This document shows positions 1 through 6,629 of a DNA stretch of 15,136 nt, piece after piece. How positions within the stretch are numbered: position 1 is the stretch's first letter; each line of letters opens with the position of its first letter. A program made the position numbers and the translations under genes. Below the pieces are notes generated by a model. It searched no databases. It was not told the DNA's origin and was given only the letters and a program-made list of their open reading frames with translations. The DNA is from CAZJDM01 sp964544765 (GTDB taxonomy: Bacteria; Bdellovibrionota_B; Oligoflexia; CAYFLR01): NCBI GenBank assembly GCA_964544765.1, contig CAZJDM010000114.1:1-15136 (forward strand), given 5' to 3'.

Positions 1-141
1 GCCTTTGGTGGTGAAAAAGATACTGGTGGAGGTCGAGAGGCCGGAAGTGATGCTTGGAAGATCTATATGCGTAGACAAACCAACACCCTAAATTGGGGTA
101 CAGAACTTCCGTTGGCTCAAGGAGTCAAATTTGATATATAG
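1..141 (+). CDS. C-terminal end of an ALDH7-family aldehyde dehydrogenase (partial)
   Basis: The window opens inside an open frame of 46 codons ending in TAG. The peptide begins AFGGEKDTGGGREAGSDAW and ends LPLAQGVKFDI. This closely resembles the extreme C-terminus of ALDH7 enzymes (alpha-aminoadipic semialdehyde/piperideine-6-carboxylate dehydrogenase, human ALDH7A1, bacterial AmaB/Pcd types), where the GGEK, GGGRE.GSDAWK.YMRR and LPLAQG.KF segments are characteristic. Members of the family oxidise aminoadipate semialdehyde with NAD(P) in lysine catabolism. The catalytic Cys and the cofactor domain lie upstream of the window and cannot be checked. The family call is strong; the exact substrate is inferred. 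Confidence 0.88.
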   Translation, partial: AFGGEKDTGGGREAGSDAWKIYMRRQTNTLNWGTELPLAQGVKFDI

Positions 142-283
142 ATGTATACAAGATGATCCCTAGGGGTTGTACCTAAACTCTTGACAATACACTGAATTAA
201 GAAAGGCCAAGGAATAAAGTCTTTATGCATTATTACCAAAAGCTGTTGCTAAAAACGATTTACCAACACCAAAAGAATTGATT

Positions 284-303
284 TAGCATATTAAATTATG
301 CTA
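284..303. repeat. AT-rich perfect dyad upstream of the lipoprotein gene
   Basis: TAGCATA (284-290) and TATGCTA (297-303) form a perfect 7-bp inverted repeat with a 6-nt spacer, about 55 bp before the lipoprotein start. An 11-bp direct repeat, TTGCTAAAAAC, lies at 246-256 and again at 305-315. There is no T-run after the dyad, so a terminator for the upstream dehydrogenase is unlikely; an operator is possible but unproven. The remainder of 142-358 shows no convincing gene. A TTGACA at 181-186 has no matching -10 box at normal spacing. Confidence 0.3.
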
Positions 304-358
304 TTTGCTAAAAACAATGAATATATATTAATATGAGTTTATTGGAAGGGATCTAATT

Positions 359-1024
359 ATGAACAATCATATTAAAATAACAACTCACAAAATTATAAAT
401 TTATTTATGTTTTCCTTTGTATTCATAGTATTTTTGTTAGTATCTTGTGGAAGAGGAACTAATCAACCACTACCGAGTGCATTGCAAGATCAATCAAATC
501 CTACACGACCTTCAAGTAAAAGTATATTTCCTCTTCATAAGGCTTCAGAAAGTGCTAAATTAGAAAAAACAGGTGAAGAGTTAAAATCAGGAATAACCAT
601 TTTTGAAGCAATGGTTGAGTTGTTGCAAAGATATCATAAAAGCCATAACGAGCTAATATTACAAGATGAAAATCAACTCACCTTTTTAACCGATTCAAGA
701 TTGCAAGAAATGTTAATTAGACCACTGCTTTTAAATTTTGGAAGAGTTCAACCTTCTCACCAGACCTTTGGGAGACCTTTTGGTATACCCAGTAAAGCGG
801 CTCATGAATTTAGGAAGGTGAATTATTCGTTTAGTAAGCAAGGTGTAGATGGTGAATCAACCGCAACAGCATATTTTTGGATAGATGCGGTGGGTAAGAA
901 AAACAATACCCTAAGAATAAGGTTACATAGTGTATTAGTACATAATACGAAGGCTGTAAAAATAAACCGGTCCAATAGACGAAATGTTTCTGACTTAGCT
1001 GTGATAATGACTATAAAATTATGA
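359..1024 (+). CDS. Putative exported lipoprotein of unknown function (221 aa)
   Basis: I do not recognise the family. The N-terminus has a basic stretch (residues 1-11), a hydrophobic core (about 13-28) and a lipobox LVSC with Cys30 followed by Gly. This predicts a type II signal peptide and a lipid-anchored periplasmic or outer-membrane protein. The ATG at 359 is preceded by GGAAGGG at suitable spacing. The first ~40 mature residues are Ser/Pro/Asn-rich and probably a flexible tether. The rest (about 70-221) looks like a single soluble domain ending in beta-like segments, with no catalytic motif that I can name. The TGA stop overlaps the end of the convergent PilZ gene by 6 bp, so the two genes share antisense 3' ends. 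Confidence 0.7.
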   Translation: MNNHIKITTHKIINLFMFSFVFIVFLLVSCGRGTNQPLPSALQDQSNPTRPSSKSIFPLHKASESAKLEKTGEELKSGITIFEAMVELLQRYHKSHNELILQDENQLTFLTDSRLQEMLIRPLLLNFGRVQPSHQTFGRPFGIPSKAAHEFRKVNYSFSKQGVDGESTATAYFWIDAVGKKNNTLRIRLHSVLVHNTKAVKINRSNRRNVSDLAVIMTIKL

Positions 1025-1417
1025 AGCTTTGGCCGTCCTTACAAGCTCTTCACCAAATTGTTCTCTTAAGGATTGAATAAAGCGAATTAAAGTGTCTTCC
1101 TCTCGTTTGTTAATTTGGATGATCTTTAATCCATAGATCATGTCATCCTTATCCTCCATATCCCATATAATTTTGGCATTGAAGAATATTTCTTCCCCAG
1201 TTTTTTCATCTAATGTGATCCAGACTTCTAACATAGAATTTTCGGTAAATTTCCAATCTTGCTTACTATCTTTTTTCTTGATAATTCGTGTTCCAGCATT
1301 GGATAAATTTTTGGTTTCAACCTGATATTTAATTTTCGAGCCAATAGATCTGATAGTCGTTTTTAACGGTTTTTCTAGAGCAATGCGAAAAGTCTGTCTT
1401 CTTTCGACAAACCTCAT
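1019..1417 (-). CDS. PilZ-domain protein, probable cyclic-di-GMP receptor (132 aa)
   Basis: The protein is essentially one PilZ domain. Both halves of the c-di-GMP signature are present: RxxxR as R7-QTF-R11, and (D/N)xSxxG as N37-LSNAG42. Proteins of this kind bind the second messenger and relay it to motility, adhesion or secretion machinery; the partner cannot be told from sequence. The rest is a predicted six-strand barrel followed by a C-terminal helix (roughly 105-130). The ATG at 1417 follows a strong ribosome-binding site (AAGGAGGA, complement of about 1423-1430), so the start is well supported. The gene has no same-strand neighbour close by and converges on the lipoprotein gene with a 6-bp overlap. 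Confidence 0.85.
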   Translation of the reverse strand: MRFVERRQTFRIALEKPLKTTIRSIGSKIKYQVETKNLSNAGTRIIKKKDSKQDWKFTENSMLEVWITLDEKTGEEIFFNAKIIWDMEDKDDMIYGLKIIQINKREEDTLIRFIQSLREQFGEELVRTAKAS

Positions 1418-1527
1418 ACTTTTCCTCCTTTTTTTCCCCTATAATTTAATAATCGTAAAAAAATTTAATTTATGTTAGTACATGGTGTAAGTAGTTGAAA
1501 AAATGTATTTTTTAGAAGGTGTTTACG

Positions 1528-1704
1528 ATGCATAAATCAGGCGATTTACGTGATTTGTTAAGACGGATTGATGGATCTGGTTATAAGGCTTATAAATCAA
1601 TAAAATATAGTTATGAGCTTGATAAGTATATGTTATATATAGATCATATTCAAGGAGATCCATATGCAAATCAAAAACCGGTTTTGGCTATCAAGCGAGT
1701 ATAA
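1528..1704 (+). pseudogene. 5' remnant of a predicted ABC-class ATPase gene (58 codons)
   Basis: The short peptide contains LRDLLRRIDGSGYKAYKSIK followed by YMLYIDHIQGDPYA. This matches what I recall of the N-terminus of the large predicted ATPases of the ABC class (COG3044; usually well over 500 residues), whose hallmark is a GKGYKAYKD..G stretch and an IDHVQGDPFA stretch. The ATG at 1528 has AGAAGG eight bases upstream, so the original start seems intact; a GTG at 1519 is also in frame. Similarity stops at about base 1668, and the frame then runs 11 codons into the antisense of the neighbouring hydrolase and ends. All nucleotide-binding motifs are missing, so this is a truncated remnant. 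The breakpoint lies next to the hydrolase stop codon at 1671. Confidence 0.7.
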
Positions 1705-2636
1705 AATTCGAGTCGTTCTTTTAGAATTTTCTTTCGTCCCCAACCTAATATCAATTTTTTGTTCCAAAATATATGCCAGTGATTAAATGAAGGTATGTCT
1801 GCCAATCTATTAAGTGTGATTTCATCACCATCAATATTTTTTAGGTGAAGATTGCGCGGCATAGCTGAGGTTACTTCTACAATACCGTCTGAATTAACTC
1901 CCGTTTTTTTTCTAATTAACTTATTAGTGTGTTTTAAAATATTTTCAATAGGATCAATGTTTGTAATTAATGAAGATTTTTTATCTGATATATCACTGGC
2001 GGTGGCAAAGAATTCTATATTAGTAGGAACTCTTATTTTTGAAACAAAATTTCTAATTTCAGCGCGACGTAATCGATTTATTCCAGGAAAGAGATTTACT
2101 TTTTTTAATGAATTTATTACAAAGTCGTGAGTTCGTGAGGCAAACATATCAGCTAATACCGTTCCTTTTAGTGGAGTACATAAAAATAGTATCTTGGTAA
2201 TAAAAGGTAAATCCTTCTTACCATTAATAGCTGCTAGAATATATAAACCACCGGAACTGTGCCCCAATACCATCATTTCAACTTGTTTGTCGGGATACTT
2301 AGTGGCGATTTCTTTTAATTGTTCATAAACAAGATTCCCATTTTCGATAAAACTGCCGGTGGGAAGTAAACCTTGAATAACGTGTACTTCATGTCCTTTT
2401 GTTAAGTGCTTAATAATGTCTGATCCATAATATGGGATGAATCCTCTTTTACGGTCGATTCCTCCAGGAACAATAGAATTTAGGGCACCAGGAACTAAAA
2501 CAAGAACCTTTAAAACCTGCGATTTTGTGGTGGTAGATTTTGAGAATGGATTTTTATAATTCTCCTTGATAAGATCAAGGGGAAATTTAATCTTTTCTTC
2601 GAGACGAGGTATGTATTTTAACAATGATAGTGACAT
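1671..2636 (-). CDS. Lipase-like alpha/beta hydrolase (321 aa)
   Basis: This is an alpha/beta-hydrolase fold protein. A beta strand VLVLVPGAL (about 44-52) is followed by the nucleophile elbow GHSSG (125-129, Ser127) in a VLGHSSGGLY context like that of lipases and PGAP1-type esterases. SDGIVEVTSAM (249-259) resembles the acid loop of bacterial lipases, with Asp250 as likely catalytic acid. FNHWHIF near 284-290 supplies the likely catalytic His (286 or 288). No signal peptide or transmembrane segment is obvious, so a cytoplasmic esterase or lipase is most likely; the substrate is unknown. The ATG at 2636 lies just inside a strong inverted repeat, and only a weak AAGG lies upstream. The 3' end abuts the broken ABC-class ATPase remnant, so the last few residues may have been created by that deletion. 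Confidence 0.75.
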   Translation of the reverse strand: MSLSLLKYIPRLEEKIKFPLDLIKENYKNPFSKSTTTKSQVLKVLVLVPGALNSIVPGGIDRKRGFIPYYGSDIIKHLTKGHEVHVIQGLLPTGSFIENGNLVYEQLKEIATKYPDKQVEMMVLGHSSGGLYILAAINGKKDLPFITKILFLCTPLKGTVLADMFASRTHDFVINSLKKVNLFPGINRLRRAEIRNFVSKIRVPTNIEFFATASDISDKKSSLITNIDPIENILKHTNKLIRKKTGVNSDGIVEVTSAMPRNLHLKNIDGDEITLNRLADIPSFNHWHIFWNKKLILGWGRKKILKERLEFYTRLIAKTGF

Positions 2637-2638
2637 AA

Positions 2639-2665
2639 CTAAATAAAAAACCTTATTTTATTTAG
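2639..2665. promoter_or_regulatory. 10-bp perfect inverted repeat between divergent genes, candidate operator
   Basis: CTAAATAAAA (2639-2648) and TTTTATTTAG (2656-2665) are perfect inverted copies around the 7-nt centre AACCTTA. The dyad begins two bases upstream of the hydrolase start and ends about 58 bp upstream of the AmrS start, in the only space available for both divergent promoters. A protein binding here could block hydrolase transcription or translation and might influence amrS. It could also form an A/U-rich hairpin in either transcript. The function is inference; the symmetry is directly visible. Confidence 0.4.
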
Positions 2666-2723
2666 ATATTATCATTATTTAAGCCTTAGATCAAGTTAAT
2701 CTATTTGGGGGGAGATGGGTGTC

Positions 2724-3746
2724 ATGTCAGAGAATTTATATCGAGCTAGATATTGGAACAATGCTGAAGAAAAAACGGTTGTTTGTAAACTTTGCCCAAG
2801 GAAATGTAAAATTAAAAATAATAAGCGCGGTTTGTGTTATGTTAGAAAAAATTGTGATGGGAAGCTTATTCTAACCGCTTATGGCCGATGTACAGGTATT
2901 GCCATTGATCCTATCGAGAAAAAACCGTTGTATCATTTTTATCCACATTCAAGAATTCTATCTTTAGGTACCGCAGGTTGTAATTTAACATGTAAGTTTT
3001 GTCAAAATTGGTCTATCAGTAGATCAAAACAAATGGACACCATGATGGAAAGCGCCAGCCCAGAGGAAATTGCCAAATCGGCTTATAATACTGGATGTAA
3101 GTCAATGGCTTTTACTTATAATGAGCCGATTATTTTTATGGAATATGCCATTGACACAGCTTTAGCGTGTCATAAGTTGGGAATTAAAACAGTGGCTGTC
3201 ACAGCTGGTTATATTCGTGAAAAACCACGTAAGGAATTTTTTTCCCATATGGACGCGGTTAATATTGATCTAAAATCTTTCAATCCTGAATTTTATCGTC
3301 GGTTTACGGGTGCGGAGTTAGAGGTAGTTTTAGATACTATTCTGCATCTAAAGAATGATACTCAGTGTTGGTTTGAAATTACTACTTTGCTTATACCAGG
3401 AGAGAATGATTCTCCTAAAGAGATAAATAGTATGACCAGTTGGATCATGGATAATTTGGGGCCGGATGTTCCTCTACATTTTTCGGCTTTTCATCCTGAC
3501 TACAAATTGACCCACAAACCTCGAACTCCTATAGAGACTTTAATAGCAGCTAGAGATATCGCTATCAAAAACGGATTGAATTATGTTTATACCGGAAATG
3601 TACATTCTCCGGCAACAGGTAGTACTTATTGTCCACAGTGTAAGAAAAAAATTATTGAACGAGAGGTATATTCGGTGGGGAAGATTCAGATAAAAAATGG
3701 CCAAGAATGCTCATATTGTGGGGCTAAAGTTGCTGGTGTGTTTTAA
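2724..3746 (+). CDS. amrS: AmmeMemoRadiSam-system radical SAM enzyme AmrS (340 aa)
   Basis: The radical-SAM CxxxCxxC motif is C86-NLT-C90-KF-C93, inside the family-typical segment LGTAGCNLTCKFCQNW. The N-terminus carries Cys21, 24, 28 and 38 (CxxCxxxC...GxC), and the C-terminus has a zinc-ribbon-like pair of CxxC motifs (C303/C306 and C329/C332). The segments KKPLYHFYP, FTYNEPIIF, DLKSF and FHPDYKL are all typical of AmrS. The enzyme belongs to a widespread trio with Memo-like and AMMECR1 proteins whose reaction is not settled; neither partner is in this window. I chose ATG 2724 because GGGGGGAG (2707-2714) then sits nine bases upstream; the ATG at 2715 touches that site. The 3' end overlaps the convergent U32 gene by 36 bp. 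Confidence 0.92.
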   Translation: MSENLYRARYWNNAEEKTVVCKLCPRKCKIKNNKRGLCYVRKNCDGKLILTAYGRCTGIAIDPIEKKPLYHFYPHSRILSLGTAGCNLTCKFCQNWSISRSKQMDTMMESASPEEIAKSAYNTGCKSMAFTYNEPIIFMEYAIDTALACHKLGIKTVAVTAGYIREKPRKEFFSHMDAVNIDLKSFNPEFYRRFTGAELEVVLDTILHLKNDTQCWFEITTLLIPGENDSPKEINSMTSWIMDNLGPDVPLHFSAFHPDYKLTHKPRTPIETLIAARDIAIKNGLNYVYTGNVHSPATGSTYCPQCKKKIIEREVYSVGKIQIKNGQECSYCGAKVAGVF

Positions 3747-5117
3747 GGTTAAAATACTTTGTGGTGTGATGCCTTTGTACCAAGGGATTTTAATTAACTC
3801 TCCCGGTTGGGCCTCAGTAATAGGTTCATTATAAATCGACATTATCTCATTTATGTTTATTTTCTGACCCTGATCATTAGTATTGATTAAAAAATATTCT
3901 CCGCTTTTGATAGTGGTTATAGCTTCGACGATCAGCCATTTGGGTCTTTTTACATCCAGGATTTTTCCTACAATAGATATATTAGATAATTTTCTTTTTT
4001 CAAATGATCGCTGCTTAAACCTTAAAGACTTATCAGTATTATTAGCTAGAAAGAAACCTCGGATAAAGGGGCGGGAAGATGTTTGAACCAGAGAGTTTAT
4101 AACTTCCTTAGATGGGCGCCAATTCTTTTTTTCAATTTGATTCAAATACTCATTCATTTGTTGTTTGTAATATTTAATGGCTCTAATTAAATAATCTTCA
4201 CTTTGTCCTCGGCCGTCAATCAGCCAATAAGTTAATTCCAGTTCAAGCAACTCAGGGATGAACCAGATTAAATTTTTATCAGCCCGATAATAAAGAAAGG
4301 TGCCGTGATTATTATCTAATATTGGAAACAAATGACCCGGTCGTGATATTTCTTCTATTGAACATTGTTTTAGATGGTTAAACTTCTTTGTAAAAGGAGA
4401 AGAAAGAGAAGAAAGAGTCAAAAGATTGCGTTGAGTGTATTGGATCAACAGCGGTCCATGGACCTGGAGTTCAAACTTGATATTGGATGGAGTATTGTTC
4501 ATTATATTTTGCATATCGGATATTGGCAATTCGTTATTAAAGGTCATTCCACTAAAACTACCTCCTTGATCAGAAATATAATGCTGAACTCCGCTATAGT
4601 TCATATTGCCTGTTTCAGTAATTAAATGGAGTATCGTGGGAGGATATACTTTTTTGATAAACAAACTTAAACCAGGATCTTGTAATCGAATTATTATTGG
4701 TCTTTTATGGTGGGAATTTTTTTCTAATAATAATTTAAAGAAGTTTTCAAGCAAAGGGAAGTGACTAGTATGGGGTATTAAATCCATATTTATCGAAGTT
4801 GTTATTTGTGGATATTTATTATTGATATGATCCATTAATTGGAACAGTTTTGAGAAAGACTTACTAGGGGTATTAGAAGACGACTCATTGGATGTATTAG
4901 AATATTTGTCAGAAGTATTGGGATGTTCATTAGGATCATTATTTATTGATAATGATCGTAGAGATATAAGGGGGTCTTCTATAATAAGATGATCTGCACC
5001 AGCGTTAACAGCTAATTCAGCCTGTTTAATAGATGAAACATAAGTACTTATTTGCGGTATGGTATTTACTTGCGGTAAAGTATTTTTTTGTGGTGGTATA
5101 TTTGTTTTGTCATGCAT
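3711..5117 (-). CDS. U32-family paralogue lacking the Fe-S cysteines, partner of TrhP (468 aa)
   Basis: This protein follows the TrhP-like gene with an 8-bp overlap (ATGCATGA) and no ribosome-binding site of its own, so translation is probably coupled. It aligns by eye with its neighbour throughout: AVNAGADHLII near the N-terminus, ELQVHGPLLIQY (216-227) opposite ELEIFIHGSMCISY, IDGRGQSEDYL (300-310) opposite IEGRMKSNLY, RGFFL (353-357) opposite RGFTSG, and a C-terminal U32-type beta domain (about 370-465). None of the four cluster cysteines remains, and the only Cys in the protein is Cys252. It therefore probably cannot hold a [4Fe-4S] cluster and may be a structural or substrate-binding subunit. 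Residues 6-23 are three tandem six-residue units, and residues 58-90 are a Ser/Asn/Pro-rich insert. A direct role is not known. Confidence 0.72.
   Translation of the reverse strand: MHDKTNIPPQKNTLPQVNTIPQISTYVSSIKQAELAVNAGADHLIIEDPLISLRSLSINNDPNEHPNTSDKYSNTSNESSSNTPSKSFSKLFQLMDHINNKYPQITTSINMDLIPHTSHFPLLENFFKLLLEKNSHHKRPIIIRLQDPGLSLFIKKVYPPTILHLITETGNMNYSGVQHYISDQGGSFSGMTFNNELPISDMQNIMNNTPSNIKFELQVHGPLLIQYTQRNLLTLSSLSSPFTKKFNHLKQCSIEEISRPGHLFPILDNNHGTFLYYRADKNLIWFIPELLELELTYWLIDGRGQSEDYLIRAIKYYKQQMNEYLNQIEKKNWRPSKEVINSLVQTSSRPFIRGFFLANNTDKSLRFKQRSFEKRKLSNISIVGKILDVKRPKWLIVEAITTIKSGEYFLINTNDQGQKININEIMSIYNEPITEAQPGELIKIPWYKGITPQSILTLKHTSNFSPTI
5049..5102 (-). repeat. Three 18-bp in-frame tandem repeats at the N-terminus of the Cys-less U32 gene
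   Basis: Units at 5049-5066, 5067-5084 and 5085-5102 read on the plus strand TATTTGCGGTATGGTATT, TACTTGCGGTAAAGTATT and TTTTTGTGGTGGTATATT. The first two agree at 15 of 18 positions. On the coding strand they encode NIPPQK, NTLPQV and NTIPQI, placed before the conserved U32 start (about ISTYVSS). The repeat therefore extends the N-terminus without shifting frame. Confidence 0.7.
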
Positions 5118-6489
5118 ATTTATAAATTACCGTATAGGGTTTTAAAAAATCGTGATTAGGTAAACCTACAATAGTATTGGGTTTAGCCAGGTTGGTGCTA
5201 TTCATTTCACAATCAACTAATTCATTTACAACAAAATTAATCGGCGAATTTGATGGGGACATTGCTATTAGCGTATCACCTTTGTTGAAAGCGGCCTTAA
5301 CATCCAGAAACAGAAATTTAGATAACTGTTTAAAGGTTTGTTTGGCTGGAATTCCTTTGATTGTACCAATAAATTCTACTTGTTTAATATAGCCACTTTC
5401 TTGATAACGAACGGATTCTTCTCCAGCCTTTTGTTCTAAATTTCCAGAGGTGAATCCCCGGTTTGATACTAATTCTAATTGTTGTTGCCATGCTTGTATC
5501 TTATCATGGTTAATTCCCAAGTCTTTCGTTTTGACAAAAGTAGTTGGTGATTTTTCAATAGGTGATAATGTAGATGATGATAGGGATGATGATGATGGTG
5601 ATTGTGATTGTGTGGTTGATGATAGTTTAAAAGTTTTAAGGAGTTCAAAGCATTCATCGATAATATCTCGATAAACGGAAACAGTATTAGCTACATATAA
5701 ATTAGACTTCATTCTACCTTCTATTTTTAAAGATTCAATTCCAAGTAGTATAAAAGAAGGAACTAGATCAATGGATATTAGATCTCTGGCATCCATAATG
5801 TTACCTGAGAATAAAAATTTTTCTTCGGATAAGTTGTCCGGAGAGTTTTTTGGTGAATTACTAGATTTCTGCCAGAGATTATAGGTATGTCTACAGCTTT
5901 GGATACATCCGCCTCGATTGGAGTCACGACCGGCGGTATAACTGGAAATGGTACATTTTCCAGCGTAACTGATACACATGGAACCATGAATAAATATTTC
6001 TAATTCTACATTGGAAAAGTTTTTTATATCAAGACATTCTGATAAGCTGACTTCTCTACCCAATACAATTCTACTGGCACCAGCTCGTTTCCAATATTCG
6101 CAGCTCCATTGATTGACAACACTGGCTTGAGTAGAAATGTGTAGTTCAAGATCGGTATTTTTTTTAGCTAGATTAAAAACACCAGCATCGGAAATGATTA
6201 AGGCATCTGGTCTAAGATGATTTAAAAAAGATAGATATTGCTTTAAATTTTCAATTTCGTTATTGTGAGACATAGAATTAAGGGTAATGTAAAGTTTTTT
6301 ATTACATTGAAGGGCGTGCTCTTTGGCAAGCTGTAAATCATAATAGTTAAAGTTATCAGCGCCTTCTCTTAGTCCAAATTGGGGACCTGCAATGTATGCA
6401 GCATCTGCACCAAAGGCGTATGCTATTTTGAGCTTTTCTAAATTTCCCGCAGGAGCTAAAAGTTCTGGTTTCTTCATAGATCGAGCCAT
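5110..6489 (-). CDS. trhP: U32-family tRNA hydroxylation protein, TrhP-like (459 aa)
   Basis: The N-terminus MKKPELLAPAGN and the U32 signature EIFIHGSMCISYAGKC are unmistakable. Four cysteines at 172, 179, 195 and 199 match the spacing of the U32 [4Fe-4S] site. A C-terminal U32 beta domain follows (about 365-459), and the length matches E. coli YegQ/TrhP (about 450). TrhP proteins make 5-hydroxyuridine at tRNA wobble position 34 using prephenate; older annotations call them collagenase-like peptidases. I chose ATG 6489 because AGGAG (complement of 6498-6502) lies eight bases upstream; ATG 6507 has no such site. Residues about 290-316 form a Ser/Thr/Pro-rich insert. The stop overlaps the paralogue start, indicating an operon. 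RlhA-like or other U32 hydroxylase activity is the main alternative. Confidence 0.85.
   Translation of the reverse strand: MARSMKKPELLAPAGNLEKLKIAYAFGADAAYIAGPQFGLREGADNFNYYDLQLAKEHALQCNKKLYITLNSMSHNNEIENLKQYLSFLNHLRPDALIISDAGVFNLAKKNTDLELHISTQASVVNQWSCEYWKRAGASRIVLGREVSLSECLDIKNFSNVELEIFIHGSMCISYAGKCTISSYTAGRDSNRGGCIQSCRHTYNLWQKSSNSPKNSPDNLSEEKFLFSGNIMDARDLISIDLVPSFILLGIESLKIEGRMKSNLYVANTVSVYRDIIDECFELLKTFKLSSTTQSQSPSSSSLSSSTLSPIEKSPTTFVKTKDLGINHDKIQAWQQQLELVSNRGFTSGNLEQKAGEESVRYQESGYIKQVEFIGTIKGIPAKQTFKQLSKFLFLDVKAAFNKGDTLIAMSPSNSPINFVVNELVDCEMNSTNLAKPNTIVGLPNHDFLKPYTVIYKYA
5542..5622 (-). repeat. Ser-rich low-complexity insert in the TrhP-like gene
   Basis: About 27 codons encode SSTTQSQSPSSSSLSSST followed by a short Pro/Thr-containing tail. 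On the plus strand the DNA is a run of GAT/GGT/TGT triplets (about 5572-5625). It sits between the conserved IEGRMKSNLYVANTVSVYRD helix and the conserved NRGFTSG strand, where TrhP proteins have a variable linker. It resembles triplet slippage but is not a clean tandem repeat. Confidence 0.5.
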
Positions 6490-6538
6490 CAGGTATGCTC
6501 CTATCATACTGGGGAGGATTTATGCAACAATTCATTAA

Positions 6539-6600
6539 ATTTAAGACAAATGAGGATTTGTGAGATATGAATGATTTAAGATAGATGAGAGAATTTGAGA
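6539..6600. repeat. Imperfect 35-bp-offset direct repeat in the trhP/MATE divergent region
   Basis: The stretch starting ATTTAAGACAAATGAG at 6539 recurs as ATTTAAGATAGATGAG at 6574. Over 27 ungapped positions, 20 agree. The copies fill most of the space between the divergently transcribed trhP and MATE genes, so they could hold two binding sites for one regulator or be a simple duplication. A 13-codon open frame (6522-6563) with GGGGAGG just upstream overlaps the first copy. Confidence 0.4.
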
Positions 6601-6629
6601 AGTTATAAAACTTGGACGGGTGAAGGTAT

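Noticed and set aside
181..186. Perfect TTGACA -35 box after the ALDH7 gene
   Set aside because: No -10-like hexamer is found 16-18 bp downstream, so it is not called as a promoter.
333..356. Seven-codon frame ATG...TAA just before the lipoprotein start
   Set aside because: It is very short, and the GGAAGGG within it is better explained as the ribosome-binding site of the lipoprotein gene.
1498..1513. AAAAAA-TGTA-TTTTTT dyad before the ABC-class ATPase remnant
   Set aside because: It is a simple A/T run symmetry, expected often in DNA this AT-rich, and too weak a stem to call a terminator or operator.
5475..5657. Open frame encoding a His/Asn-rich peptide antisense-shifted within the TrhP-like gene
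   Set aside because: It is the alternative frame of the Ser-rich low-complexity DNA in trhP on the same strand, and no ribosome-binding site or family similarity supports it.
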